In this document: in pieces, positions 49,628 through 58,650 of the stretch
Layout of the letters: the number at the start of each line of letters is the position of its first letter
Position numbering within the stretch: the first letter of the stretch is position 1
Origin: Psychroflexus planctonicus
GTDB taxonomy: Bacteria; Bacteroidota; Bacteroidia; Flavobacteriales; Flavobacteriaceae
Assembly (NCBI RefSeq): GCF_014640195.1
Contig: NZ_BMGM01000008.1
Location: 1 to 64,000 of the forward strand
Reading direction: 5' to 3'
DNA length: 64,000 nucleotides
Translations under genes and position numbers: made by a program
Notes under the pieces: generated by a model
Databases searched by the model: none
What the model saw: the letters and a program-made list of their open reading frames with translations, nothing else
Told to the model about the DNA's origin: nothing

Positions 49628-50839
49628 ATGAAAAAAGTAATTGTCCTTTTTGTACTAATTTGTGTGTGTACCATAAATGCACAAACTTCTACACCTGTTT
49701 TGTTCCATCAAAATGTAGCAGATTATGAAGTTTACCCACGTTCTATAGCTTACTATAATGGTGAAATTTATATCCCAGATTTTTCTAATAATCGTATCCT
49801 AAAAACTTCAGCTACATCATCTAATGCAGCAGTTATAGAGGTTTTAACCAACATTCAATTTCCTTCAAGCTTGACTATTATAGGAGATGAATTATTTTTC
49901 TTGCAATCTATCACCACTGCAAACCCAACCAACAACTCAGGAAAATTATCTAAAATTGACTTAACTCAAACCAACCCAAGTGTGGTTGATGTCTTAACAG
50001 GTCTTAATCTTCCATTAGTTTTAGCAGGAAACGCTAACGAATTATTTGTCACGGAAATAATAGGAAATTTCTCTTCAAATAACTTTGATGATTTCAATAT
50101 ACAAAGCACCAGCATTAGTAAAATCGATTTAACTGGAACGCCTTCCAAAACAGTTTTACTTCAAAATCGAGAGTTTATTTTGGATATGAAATGGGGTGAT
50201 TCAAACTTGTATTGGTTAGAAGAATTTGATGACTCAGATGAGATTATTAAATATCAAACAAATGGTCCTTCTGTGCCACCAGAAACAATTTACGCTTTCA
50301 ATTATAATGAAGATGATGAGTTTGCTGAACGGCTTTTTATTTACAATGACCAATTGTTGTATACCAGTGCAGAATTTGATGGTATTGTTGAATATGGAAG
50401 AGTTAAATCTATTGATTTAAACAACAGCCAGAACGTTTCTGAAGTTTCAACTCCATTTGTTTTTGCTTCTAATGAAGTGTATGCAACCGCCATGACTATT
50501 CATAATAATGAGTTATTTGTTTCTGCTACAAGTTATAATTTTAACACAGGTAATGAAAATGAATTGTTATACACAGTAGATATTTCTACACTTTCAACCC
50601 AAGAAATTAATGAACCCAATTTTGGTATAAGTTTCTATCCTAATCCTGCTGAATTTCAAATAGAATTCAACCGCGAATTAGAAGAATTATCCGTTTTTGA
50701 TCTAGCAGGTAAACAAGTAGCTTTTTTTGAAGAAAGGTCAACTACATTTAATGTTTCTCAATTGTCTGAAGGTATTTACATGTTAAAGGGAAGAACTACG
50801 GCTAACAAATTCCTTCATCAGAAATTGATCAAGAAATAA
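49628..50839 (+). CDS. Secreted beta-propeller-like protein with type IX sorting domain
   Basis: The 403-residue protein has a signal peptide (1-18, ending INAQ). The body (25-320) repeats short segments such as YYNGEIYIPDFSNNRILK, IGDELFFLQS, GNANELFVTE, YNDQLLYTS and HNNELFVSAT, which look like blades of a six- or seven-bladed beta-propeller. The last 75 residues are a T9SS type A sorting domain (ISFYPNPAEFQIEF and ending KLIKK). It would be exported across the outer membrane and may bind a surface ligand. No enzymatic motif is seen. It is transcribed alone. Confidence 0.85.
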   Translation: MKKVIVLFVLICVCTINAQTSTPVLFHQNVADYEVYPRSIAYYNGEIYIPDFSNNRILKTSATSSNAAVIEVLTNIQFPSSLTIIGDELFFLQSITTANPTNNSGKLSKIDLTQTNPSVVDVLTGLNLPLVLAGNANELFVTEIIGNFSSNNFDDFNIQSTSISKIDLTGTPSKTVLLQNREFILDMKWGDSNLYWLEEFDDSDEIIKYQTNGPSVPPETIYAFNYNEDDEFAERLFIYNDQLLYTSAEFDGIVEYGRVKSIDLNNSQNVSEVSTPFVFASNEVYATAMTIHNNELFVSATSYNFNTGNENELLYTVDISTLSTQEINEPNFGISFYPNPAEFQIEFNRELEELSVFDLAGKQVAFFEERSTTFNVSQLSEGIYMLKGRTTANKFLHQKLIKK

Positions 50840-50961
50840 GGAAATTTCATGTTAGTTAAAAAGTGAAAAACCTGCTAGTGTAAACAAAGTCATTTAGTTA
50901 AAAACAGTACACGTTAAATTTTATTGCTGATAGAAAAACAAACAACTATAAGGATATAGCT

Positions 50962-50969
50962 TAGGTTTG
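50962..50969 (+). promoter_or_regulatory. -7 promoter box TAGGTTTG of the M1 peptidase gene
   Basis: A perfect TAnnTTTG whose last bases form the in-frame TTG at 50967. The ATG at 50994 is the usable start. Confidence 0.6.
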
Positions 50970-50993
50970 TTTATATTTATCAAAAAAATATCC

Positions 50994-52649
50994 ATGCCCA
51001 AGTTTTTTGTTTTTTTACTATTTTATTCATTATCCTTTTTTTCAATTGAAGCACAAATCTTAAAAGATACTTCTTCATTTACAGAAAAAGATAGTTTGCG
51101 CGGAAGTCTACGCCCAGAACGATCCAACTTTAATGTCCTGCATTACGATTTAGAAGTGAAGGTTAATCCAAATGAGCGATTCATCAGTGGAAAAAACAGC
51201 ATCCGTTTTGAAACCTTAGATAAGTTGCCTAAAATGCAATTGGATCTATATGAAAACATGCAAATTGACTCCATTATTTCTGGAAGTCGAAAATTGACTT
51301 ATGAGCGCAAATTCAATGCTTTCTTTATCACTTTTGATGAAGCTTTAGGGGCTAAAGAAGAACATTTAATCAGTATTTATTTTAGTGGAAATCCCATTGT
51401 AGCAAAACAAGCGCCTTGGGATGGTGGTTTTGTTTTTAAAAAAGACCAGAACGGAAAACCCTGGATTGGCGTAGCTGTACAAGGCGATGGTGCTAGTTTG
51501 TGGTTTCCAAACAAAGACCATTTAAGTGATGAACCCGATGAAGGAGCAGATATAAAAGTAAGTGTTCCCAACGGATTGATGAACGTTTCCAATGGAAAAT
51601 TAATTGCTGAAACCCCACAAGAAAATGGCTATACACAATGGCATTGGCGTACTGTAAATCCGATTAATAATTACAATATTACTTTGAATATTGGCGATTA
51701 TGTTCATTTTGAAGATCAGTTTCAAGATTTAAGCCTGGATTATTATGTTTTACTTTATCATTTAGAAAAAGCCAAAAATCAATTTGAACAAGTAAAACCC
51801 ATGATGCAATGTTTTTATGAAAAAATGGGCGAGTATCCTTTTACAGAAGATGGCTTTAAATTAGTAGAAACTCCATATTTGGGAATGGAGCACCAAAGTG
51901 CTGTTGCTTATGGCAATCAGTTTATGAATGGTTATCTAGGAACCGATTTATCAGGAACGGGATACGGATTAACTTGGGATTTTATCATCATTCACGAGTC
52001 GGCTCACGAGTGGTTTGGAAACAGTATTTCGGTAGCAGATATCGCCGATTTGTGGATTCATGAAGGCTTTACCACCTATGCAGAATCTATTTTTGTAGAA
52101 TGTACTCAAGGTAAAGATGCAGCCTTGTCTTATTTATATGGAATTCGGAAAAACATTAAAAATAAGCGGCCTTTAATTGGAAATTATGGCGTAAATCATT
52201 CTGGTCCTAACGATATTTATTACAAAGGAGCAAACCTACTAGGCACACTTAGAAGCATTGTTAATGACGATGAACTATGGTGGCAAACCATCAAGTCTTT
52301 TGTTGAAGATTTTAAACACCGCGTTACCAACACAGAAGAAGTTGTTGCTTATTTTAATGAAAAATTAGAAGCTGATTATACTTCTTTTTTCAATCAGTAT
52401 CTTAATTACGCTAAAATTCCTGTTCTTGAATTTAGGAAAAACAATAAAAGAGTAGATGCGCGTTGGAAAGCTGAAGCCAAGAACTTTGAAATGCCAATAG
52501 ATGTTGGTTTTGTTGGCGACGACCAAGCTTATAGATTACATTTAACTAACAATTGGATAAAAACCAATTTACGAATGAAAGATTTAGAAAACTTAAAAAT
52601 TGATATCTTTCATTTTTATATCGATTTTGAGTTCTTAGATGAAGAATAA
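50994..52649 (+). CDS. M1 family metallopeptidase, exported
   Basis: The 551-residue zinc aminopeptidase of the M1 family has a signal peptide (KFFVFLLFYSLSFFSIEAQ). The N-terminal beta-domain (30-220) is followed by the substrate-anchoring YLGMEHQSAVAYG, which stands where other M1 enzymes have G-x-M-E-N, and the catalytic IIHESAHEWFGN (H334, H338) with the third ligand in LWIHEGFTTYAES. It is shorter than aminopeptidase N, lacking the large C-terminal helical domain. Periplasmic peptide degradation is expected. The start is ATG 50994 rather than the promoter-embedded TTG at 50967. Confidence 0.92.
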   Translation: MPKFFVFLLFYSLSFFSIEAQILKDTSSFTEKDSLRGSLRPERSNFNVLHYDLEVKVNPNERFISGKNSIRFETLDKLPKMQLDLYENMQIDSIISGSRKLTYERKFNAFFITFDEALGAKEEHLISIYFSGNPIVAKQAPWDGGFVFKKDQNGKPWIGVAVQGDGASLWFPNKDHLSDEPDEGADIKVSVPNGLMNVSNGKLIAETPQENGYTQWHWRTVNPINNYNITLNIGDYVHFEDQFQDLSLDYYVLLYHLEKAKNQFEQVKPMMQCFYEKMGEYPFTEDGFKLVETPYLGMEHQSAVAYGNQFMNGYLGTDLSGTGYGLTWDFIIIHESAHEWFGNSISVADIADLWIHEGFTTYAESIFVECTQGKDAALSYLYGIRKNIKNKRPLIGNYGVNHSGPNDIYYKGANLLGTLRSIVNDDELWWQTIKSFVEDFKHRVTNTEEVVAYFNEKLEADYTSFFNQYLNYAKIPVLEFRKNNKRVDARWKAEAKNFEMPIDVGFVGDDQAYRLHLTNNWIKTNLRMKDLENLKIDIFHFYIDFEFLDEE

Positions 52650-52681
52650 GCGGTTTTTTTATCTTCTAGGTCAATACCAAT

Positions 52682-54418
52682 TTAAAACGATGTATTAAAA
52701 TTAAGCGTTAAACCAGAACTTTCAGGAACAAACCTACAAACTCCTCCAACACAAACTAAACCGCCACGTTGTCGACCATAATTTAATGCTATTCGGTAGG
52801 CTCCAATTCGATAAGCGCCACCTAAGTTGATGTAATGTACTTGTTCACTTTCTTTTTTACTACCATAGTTCCAAATATCCCATAGGTAAACAGATAAGTT
52901 TTCATTAAAGTTAAATTCAATTGTTCCGCCAACCCAGTCTTCACGGTCGCCAACTGCCCACATTTTTTCCAATTCAACACGTATAGATTGTTTAGAATTG
53001 AAGTTGTAGGTGGCTTCAGAAGTTATAATATCAGCTCTAACCAAATCGCCACCACCCAATAAGCGTTGGTCATAATATTGATTGATGTAGTTGAAGCCTA
53101 AGTGCCAAGAATCATCTACTTTCTTTTTAATTTCGATGCTATAATCCGAGAAATATTTATTTCCTCTTCCAAAGAAGTCAACATCATAATCAGGAGGATT
53201 ATAGGTATACACGCCAGGTAAATTATACCAACTCGAAAAGTTGAGGTAAACATGTGTTCCATATTTTCCTCCTAAAAAGCTATCTTCTTTAAATTTATAA
53301 AAAAAATCAATTTGTCCTCCAGTTTCGCCAGCACGCATAACTTGAGCATCTTCAAAAAGTGTATTTTGCTGAGCTTGAAAAACATAGATATTAGCCAACA
53401 AAGAATGGTGTTGTTTAGTAAGTGCAGGAGTAAAGTTTACAAATGTGTCTAGGTAATCAAAACTAGTGGAGAGTTCTCCTTGAAAGTCAGTAAATACAGA
53501 AGGTTCACGTTGTGAATAAAAACCCATGTTTTCCATTCGGCGTAAGCTTACATCTACTCCTAAACCTGATTGAGAGTAACCAAAATTGAAAGTAACGGCA
53601 TTTCCAGAACGAGCAGAATTATCAGACAATCTGTTCTGAATGTTTAAAATACCATCTTTAGATTTATAATTAACTTCGGCATTAGCATAAAAAGACCCAA
53701 TTAAGTAATCAGCACGAAGTGAATAAGCGTTTGTTAGTTCGTCAAAACTTGGATTTTGAAGTTGCGGATATTCCTCAAAAGATTCATGTCTTCCTAAATA
53801 ACTAAAACCTAAACTTAAATCTTGATTTTTTTCATATAAGTTTAAATATTCTGCTAAAAATATATTTGCATCAAATCCAAATAAATCTCCAGATGTTACA
53901 CTAAAACCAGAACGTTGTCTTCCGTAAAAAGCGGTAAAATCTATATTATAGTTTGGGCTAAACTTCACTTTTGCTCCACGAACAGCAGAATTTATACCTA
54001 AAGCTCTATCTTCCCAAGCTCTAAAAATCATGCCGTTACCAAACTGTTCATAGAAATGTCCAATGGTAATATCCCATTTTTCATCTTTATAGTTAAGGTA
54101 GTATATGCCTAAATCTGTTCCTTTAAATTGTGGATTGTAATTAAGGAGTGCATTTGGTTCGTAGGCTTCAACTTGAATACCTGCAGTCCATCTTTTATAA
54201 TTGTAATTAGCATAGAGATAATTGTTCGAACGAAACGGATTATCAGGTACAATGGCGCTTTCAAGACCATCATCTTCTACATAATACTGCATGTTAGATT
54301 CAAGGCCACCATAAAATCTACCGTAATCTTTTTTTTCTTCTGAAGTTTTTTGCGCATGCAAAAAAGTGAAGTTAACTAAGACAAATAAAATACTTGTCTT
54401 GGCGAAATTTATACTCAT
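52682..54418 (-). CDS. Outer-membrane beta-barrel candidate, DUF6029-like
   Basis: The 578-residue protein has a signal peptide (about 1-22, ending LHAQ) and a chain of alternating amphipathic strands rich in aromatic residues (YANYNYKRWTAGIQVEAYEP, YLNLGGAYRIGAYRIALNYGRQRGG), ending in a strand closed by F, as in outer-membrane barrels. The opening FYGGLESNMQYYVEDDG resembles the Bacteroidota DUF6029 family. Two cysteines sit near the C terminus (VCVGGVCRF). It starts one base after the tlpA stop and is surely co-transcribed with it, linking it to thiol chemistry. Confidence 0.75.
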   Translation of the reverse strand: MSINFAKTSILFVLVNFTFLHAQKTSEEKKDYGRFYGGLESNMQYYVEDDGLESAIVPDNPFRSNNYLYANYNYKRWTAGIQVEAYEPNALLNYNPQFKGTDLGIYYLNYKDEKWDITIGHFYEQFGNGMIFRAWEDRALGINSAVRGAKVKFSPNYNIDFTAFYGRQRSGFSVTSGDLFGFDANIFLAEYLNLYEKNQDLSLGFSYLGRHESFEEYPQLQNPSFDELTNAYSLRADYLIGSFYANAEVNYKSKDGILNIQNRLSDNSARSGNAVTFNFGYSQSGLGVDVSLRRMENMGFYSQREPSVFTDFQGELSTSFDYLDTFVNFTPALTKQHHSLLANIYVFQAQQNTLFEDAQVMRAGETGGQIDFFYKFKEDSFLGGKYGTHVYLNFSSWYNLPGVYTYNPPDYDVDFFGRGNKYFSDYSIEIKKKVDDSWHLGFNYINQYYDQRLLGGGDLVRADIITSEATYNFNSKQSIRVELEKMWAVGDREDWVGGTIEFNFNENLSVYLWDIWNYGSKKESEQVHYINLGGAYRIGAYRIALNYGRQRGGLVCVGGVCRFVPESSGLTLNFNTSF

Positions 54419-54419
54419 A

Positions 54420-54896
54420 TTAAAGTGCTTTCAAGGATTGGTATAACTCATCTTCTGCACCTTGACTGTAGCCATTAAAAATCAGCTCAATTTTTTGATT
54501 TTTCACAACTACCATATACGGTATATTAACAATAGATAAAGCTCTTTTTAGTTTTTGATTGGTGTCCATTAAAACACGATATGGCCAATTTTTTCCATTT
54601 AAAAGCGGTCTAACTCTTCTTTGTGTTCTAGAATCGTCAGTTGAAACTGCAATTAATTCCATATTTAATTCTTCAGACCAATCTTGATAATGTTCGCTTA
54701 TGGCTTCCAATTCACTTATACATGGAGCGCACCATGTAGCCCAAAATGAAAAAACATAAATTTTGTCAGTTTCGTTAAAATCATTAACAATATGTATAGG
54801 TTTATTCTTCAGATCTTTAATGCTAATATTAGGCATTTTTTCTTGCGAAAATGATTGAATACTGATAATGAGAAAAATGAAAAGGATAAATCGCAT
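54420..54896 (-). CDS. TlpA-type periplasmic thioredoxin
   Basis: The 158-residue protein has a signal peptide (about 1-18) and a thioredoxin fold of the TlpA/ResA group. The active site is WCAPC (C56, C59) in FWATWCAPCISELEAI, with the cis-proline in VNIPYMVVV. It is a periplasmic disulfide reductase or isomerase. It is divergent from the Omp28 gene unit and precedes the barrel gene in the same transcript. Confidence 0.9.
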   Translation of the reverse strand: MRFILFIFLIISIQSFSQEKMPNISIKDLKNKPIHIVNDFNETDKIYVFSFWATWCAPCISELEAISEHYQDWSEELNMELIAVSTDDSRTQRRVRPLLNGKNWPYRVLMDTNQKLKRALSIVNIPYMVVVKNQKIELIFNGYSQGAEDELYQSLKAL

Positions 54897-54971
54897 ATAA
54901 GTTTTGTGTTTAATTACAAATTAAGTTAAATTTTATTTTTTCAAATTAACTAAAATTTAATAATAAAATCC

Positions 54972-54979
54972 TACTTTTG
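54972..54979 (+). promoter_or_regulatory. -7 promoter box TACTTTTG of the Omp28 unit
   Basis: A perfect TAnnTTTG, 29 bases before the ATG at 55009, in the divergent region with tlpA. Confidence 0.6.
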
Positions 54980-55008
54980 ATGATAATTAAATCAAAAAAT
55001 CATTAAAC

Positions 55009-56724
55009 ATGCTTAAAAAACTACTTACAAGTTGTGCAGTGTTCGCTTTTGCTTTTTCTGCTTTTAGTCAAACTATGGTTAGTACTACACCAGAAAACAA
55101 AAATGTAATTTTAGAAGAATTTACGGGTATTAACTGCCAATTTTGTCCTCAGGGACATGCCATTGCCCAAGGTATTCAGGAAAATAATCCAGGTGACGTA
55201 TTTTTAATTAACATCCACGTTGGAGGTTTTGCTACACCAGGTCCTAGTCAACCTGATTTTCGAACTCCTTTTGGTACTGCTATAGATAGTCAAGCCGATG
55301 TTTCGGGTTATCCTGCAGGTACGATTAATCGCGCTTTATTTCCATCATTCTCCCAAAATCCTGGCGGCACATCTATGGGAAGACAGCACTGGGTTAATGC
55401 AAGTAATCAAGTTTTAGGTCAATCTTCTTACGTAAATGTAGCCACAGAAGCTGAAATAGATATAAACACCAATCAGATAACAGTTCATGTAGAAGCATAT
55501 TATACAGGTAATAGTCCAGAAGATTCAAACAAGTTGAATGTGGCTTTGTTACAAAATAATACCTTAGGACCCCAATCTGGTGGAGGTATGGGAGACAACT
55601 ATGTTCACATGCATAGATTAGTACACATGCTAACTGGACAATGGGGAGTTGATATTAACACAACCACACAAGGCAGTTTTATAGACCAAACTTTTACATA
55701 TACAATTCCTGAAAATTACAATGGTATTTCAGCTGATGTATTTGAAGGTGAGTTTGAAGTTGTAGCTTTCATCACAGAAACACAAGAAAATATAATTAGT
55801 GGTAGTGGAGCAAGTGCTTCCTTAACAGGTTTTGCTAACAGTAATGATGCAGTTATAAAATCTGTTGACGAATTTGATAATCTATGTGTTGATAGCGTTG
55901 CTCCATCTTTTGAAATTTTAAACTTTGGTTCCAACCCTTTAACTTCTGTAGATGTTGAGTATGATATAAACGGTGGTACAACAGAAGTATATACTTGGAC
56001 TGGAAATCTTGCTCCTGGTGAATTTGAAAAAATTGATCTACCAGAAATGGAATTCACTCTTTTAGAAACAAATGAATTCAATATTAATTTGTCTGATGAT
56101 GACGATAATTCAAATAACTCGTATTCCTTTAATTTTGATGCTTCTGAAATTTTTGAAACAAATACTGTTGAGTTGAATATTCAATTAGATCAATACCCAG
56201 AAGAAACCACTTGGAATATTACCAATTCTGCTGGTGGTGTTGTTCATTCAGGCGGACCTTATAATGGTCAACAAAATCAAAGCGTACAGCAGACATTAAA
56301 CTTAACAGAGAATGATTGTTATACCTTTACTATTATGGATGCCTATGGTGATGGTATTTGCTGCGATTGGGGGGATGGGTCGTATAGCTTAGAAACTTCA
56401 GATGGAACAGTTATTATTCAAGGTGGAAGTTTTGGATCTCAAGAATCTAAAACTTATAGCAACTACAATTCGCTTTCTGTTCCAAATTTTGATGTTTACA
56501 ACTTTAGTATGTACCCAAACCCTACAAGCGGAAAAATAAATTTATCTGCCAACGAGAATTTTGGATATGAAGTGTTTACACTTCAAGGTAAAAAAATACT
56601 GACTGGCGAATCTAAAAACATGCTCTCAAATCAATTAGATTTGTCTAATTTTACAAGTGGAGTTTACCTGATTAAAGTGAATATCAACGGAGCTTCTAGA
56701 ACACAAAAAATAATTTTAAAATAA
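55009..56724 (+). CDS. Omp28-related protein with type IX sorting domain
   Basis: The 571-residue protein has a signal peptide (1-20). The N-terminal Omp28 domain is thioredoxin-like, with VILEEFTGINCQFCPQGHAIAQ carrying a CxxC (C43, C46) and later VSGYPAGTINR. A central beta-rich region (about 290-480) contains a cysteine cluster in DGICCDWGDGSYSL. The C-terminal sorting domain starts at FSMYPNPTSGKINL and ends KIILK, so the protein is secreted through T9SS. The Omp28 family includes a Porphyromonas adhesin. The CxxC suggests redox activity or disulfide stability. It heads a unit with two more exported genes. Confidence 0.88.
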   Translation: MLKKLLTSCAVFAFAFSAFSQTMVSTTPENKNVILEEFTGINCQFCPQGHAIAQGIQENNPGDVFLINIHVGGFATPGPSQPDFRTPFGTAIDSQADVSGYPAGTINRALFPSFSQNPGGTSMGRQHWVNASNQVLGQSSYVNVATEAEIDINTNQITVHVEAYYTGNSPEDSNKLNVALLQNNTLGPQSGGGMGDNYVHMHRLVHMLTGQWGVDINTTTQGSFIDQTFTYTIPENYNGISADVFEGEFEVVAFITETQENIISGSGASASLTGFANSNDAVIKSVDEFDNLCVDSVAPSFEILNFGSNPLTSVDVEYDINGGTTEVYTWTGNLAPGEFEKIDLPEMEFTLLETNEFNINLSDDDDNSNNSYSFNFDASEIFETNTVELNIQLDQYPEETTWNITNSAGGVVHSGGPYNGQQNQSVQQTLNLTENDCYTFTIMDAYGDGICCDWGDGSYSLETSDGTVIIQGGSFGSQESKTYSNYNSLSVPNFDVYNFSMYPNPTSGKINLSANENFGYEVFTLQGKKILTGESKNMLSNQLDLSNFTSGVYLIKVNINGASRTQKIILK

Positions 56725-56732
56725 AAAACAAT

Positions 56733-57275
56733 ATGAAAATTAAATCAAACCTTTTCTTTCTTACATTTCTAATTACCGCTGGTTTAATATTTACATCCTG
56801 TAGCAGTGACGATGACACTCAGGGAGAAACCGGAGAAGATTCTAGAGTGTTGAACGTAGAAAAAGCTGATGGAACTTTATACTCAGATGGTGAAGTAATT
56901 ACCTTCAATAAAGCTGGAGGTAATGGCACTCGTCCTGAAGATGTTCAATTAAAATACTATTTAAAGAATGTTGGTAGTGAAGACATTAATGTTAAAATAG
57001 AAGTATTAGAATTTAGAGGAACAGATGGATCTGATTTCACTTTTTGTGTGCAACCACTTTGTATTTTTGAAGTAACCGAAGGGCAATCGTATCCTCCAAA
57101 TGGTACGGTAATTTCACCGGGTGAATATAATAGTCAAGATGATTATTTCATTAATAATGATATTGGTGATGAAAACACAACATCTATTGAGTATGATATG
57201 CGTTTTTATGTAGAAGATGACAATGGTAATCAAACTAACGATTTGACTATTACTTATCAATACATGCCAAACTAG
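56733..57275 (+). CDS. Lipoprotein of unknown function in the Omp28 cluster
   Basis: The 180-residue protein has a lipoprotein signal (FLITAGLIFTSC followed by SSDDD, a surface-export type sequence). The mature region looks like one beta-sandwich domain (LNVEKADGTLYSDGEVITFN through DLTITYQYMPN) with a CVQPLC cysteine pair in the middle. I recognise no family. It follows the first Omp28 gene by eight bases. A terminator separates it from the next gene. Confidence 0.72.
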   Translation: MKIKSNLFFLTFLITAGLIFTSCSSDDDTQGETGEDSRVLNVEKADGTLYSDGEVITFNKAGGNGTRPEDVQLKYYLKNVGSEDINVKIEVLEFRGTDGSDFTFCVQPLCIFEVTEGQSYPPNGTVISPGEYNSQDDYFINNDIGDENTTSIEYDMRFYVEDDNGNQTNDLTITYQYMPN

Positions 57276-57355
57276 TTCATGCCTCATAAACCAATTTCAC
57301 ACTAATTGGTAGATATTCTTTTAAACAATGTAAATTGTAAAGAAAAATGAAAAGA

Positions 57356-57387
57356 GAAGAATCCTTGGATTTCCAATGTGATTCTTC
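57356..57387 (+). terminator. Terminator after the cluster lipoprotein
   Basis: An eight-base stem (GAAGAATC / GATTCTTC) with a 16-base internal region is followed by CTTTTTT. It lies between the lipoprotein and the second Omp28 gene. Confidence 0.65.
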
Positions 57388-57437
57388 CTTTTTTAAGTTA
57401 TAATAACATGTAATTGTGTTTATAAAATTCATTAAAA

Positions 57438-58484
57438 ATGAAAATTAAAAGTCCTAGTTGTATACTCATGATGCTCCTATTAATTTTTGTGAGTTGTAGT
57501 GAGAAATATGAGATAAATGTAGGAGAATCTGGAATTTTTGCAATCCACAATGCAAGCACTAGAGTAGTAGGTGAAGAAACACTTATCCGTGTGTTTACAG
57601 AAGAAGGAACAGAAGTTACCAGCGAATCTGTTATTTATGTAAATGGAGAAGAAATTCAGGATAACAGCTTTGTTGCAAACGAAACTGGTTTTTATGAAGT
57701 AGTTGCTAAGTATTTTAACTTAGAGTCTACTCAACTTTTTGTTGAATATCAAGATGGAAGCCAAACCAACTACAGAAAAAGAGTTCTTGTTGAAGATTAT
57801 ACAGGTACTTGGTGCGGTTGGTGTCCTAGAGTTGCTGAAGGCATGAAGTTAGTAGGTGATATTTCTGAAGATATTGTTTTTGTAGCCATACATAGAGCGC
57901 CTGTAGGAACTGCAGACCCTTATAATTATACCAACGCAGAATCGCTAGAGCAATTAATCAATACACCTGGTTATCCAAAAGGTTTTATCAATAGAATAAA
58001 TCAGTGGGAATTCCCCGAACCTTTTAACATTGATCAAGTGTTAGCGTACACCCAAGGGAGTAATCCTAGATTAGGCTTAGCTTTAAATTCATCTGTAAGT
58101 AACAATAAAATAAACGTAGATGTAAAAGTTGGGTTTGCAAAAGATTTCCAAAATTTAAAATTAGTAGTTCAAGTGTTGGAAAACGGATTGGTTTGGCCAC
58201 AAGTAAACTATACAGAGTATTACGACGGATTAAATCCAGTAGAAAATTATGTGCACGATTACACGCTTCGCACAACACTCACGGATATTTTAGGAGATGA
58301 AATTCCTAATGCCGAATCAAGACTAGATAATACCTGGGTTAAAAGTATTGCATATGATATTCCAGACTTTATTGAAGATGTGTCTCAAGTAGATATTGTA
58401 GCTTTTGTAGTTGATGAAAGCGGGGAAGTGGTAAATGTTAGAAAGTCAAGTTTAGGCGAAAATCAAGAATTTGAAATGCAATAA
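57438..58484 (+). CDS. Omp28-related lipoprotein
   Basis: The 348-residue lipoprotein (lipobox LIFVSC, Cys20) has an N-terminal Ig-like domain (25-110) and an Omp28 thioredoxin-like domain beginning KRVLVEDYTGTWCGWCPRVAEGM with CxxC at C126-C129, then NTPGYPKGFINR and a beta-rich tail. Unlike the first Omp28 protein it lacks a T9SS domain and is instead lipid-anchored. A role in binding or folding at the envelope is likely. The intact CGWC suggests redox function. Confidence 0.88.
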   Translation: MKIKSPSCILMMLLLIFVSCSEKYEINVGESGIFAIHNASTRVVGEETLIRVFTEEGTEVTSESVIYVNGEEIQDNSFVANETGFYEVVAKYFNLESTQLFVEYQDGSQTNYRKRVLVEDYTGTWCGWCPRVAEGMKLVGDISEDIVFVAIHRAPVGTADPYNYTNAESLEQLINTPGYPKGFINRINQWEFPEPFNIDQVLAYTQGSNPRLGLALNSSVSNNKINVDVKVGFAKDFQNLKLVVQVLENGLVWPQVNYTEYYDGLNPVENYVHDYTLRTTLTDILGDEIPNAESRLDNTWVKSIAYDIPDFIEDVSQVDIVAFVVDESGEVVNVRKSSLGENQEFEMQ

Positions 58485-58514
58485 AAATACTTTAAGCATT
58501 CCATTTTAAAACAA

Positions 58515-58547
58515 AAAAATCCTGCTTTCAATTGAAGCAGGATTTTT
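58515..58547 (+). terminator. Terminator of the second Omp28 gene
   Basis: A perfect 13-base stem (AAAAATCCTGCTT with its complement) has a seven-base loop. It lies 31 bases after the stop and probably also ends minus-strand transcription from the CoA transferase gene. Confidence 0.88.
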
Positions 58548-58590
58548 CATTTTAAGCTTTCTTTGTGTTGTCAAGAGCTCATGTTTGTCG

Positions 58591-58611
58591 AAGTTTAGAA
58601 CTTTGACGCAT
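58591..58611. repeat. Third copy of the short palindromic motif
   Basis: AAGTTTAGAACTTTGACGCAT resembles the two motifs at 42859-42945 (small AAGTTT/AACTT palindrome followed by a G-x-x-A-T tail). It is a weak match on its own. Confidence 0.25.
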
Positions 58612-58650
58612 AACTTTTCAAGTTTAAAATATGTAATCAAATACTTGATT

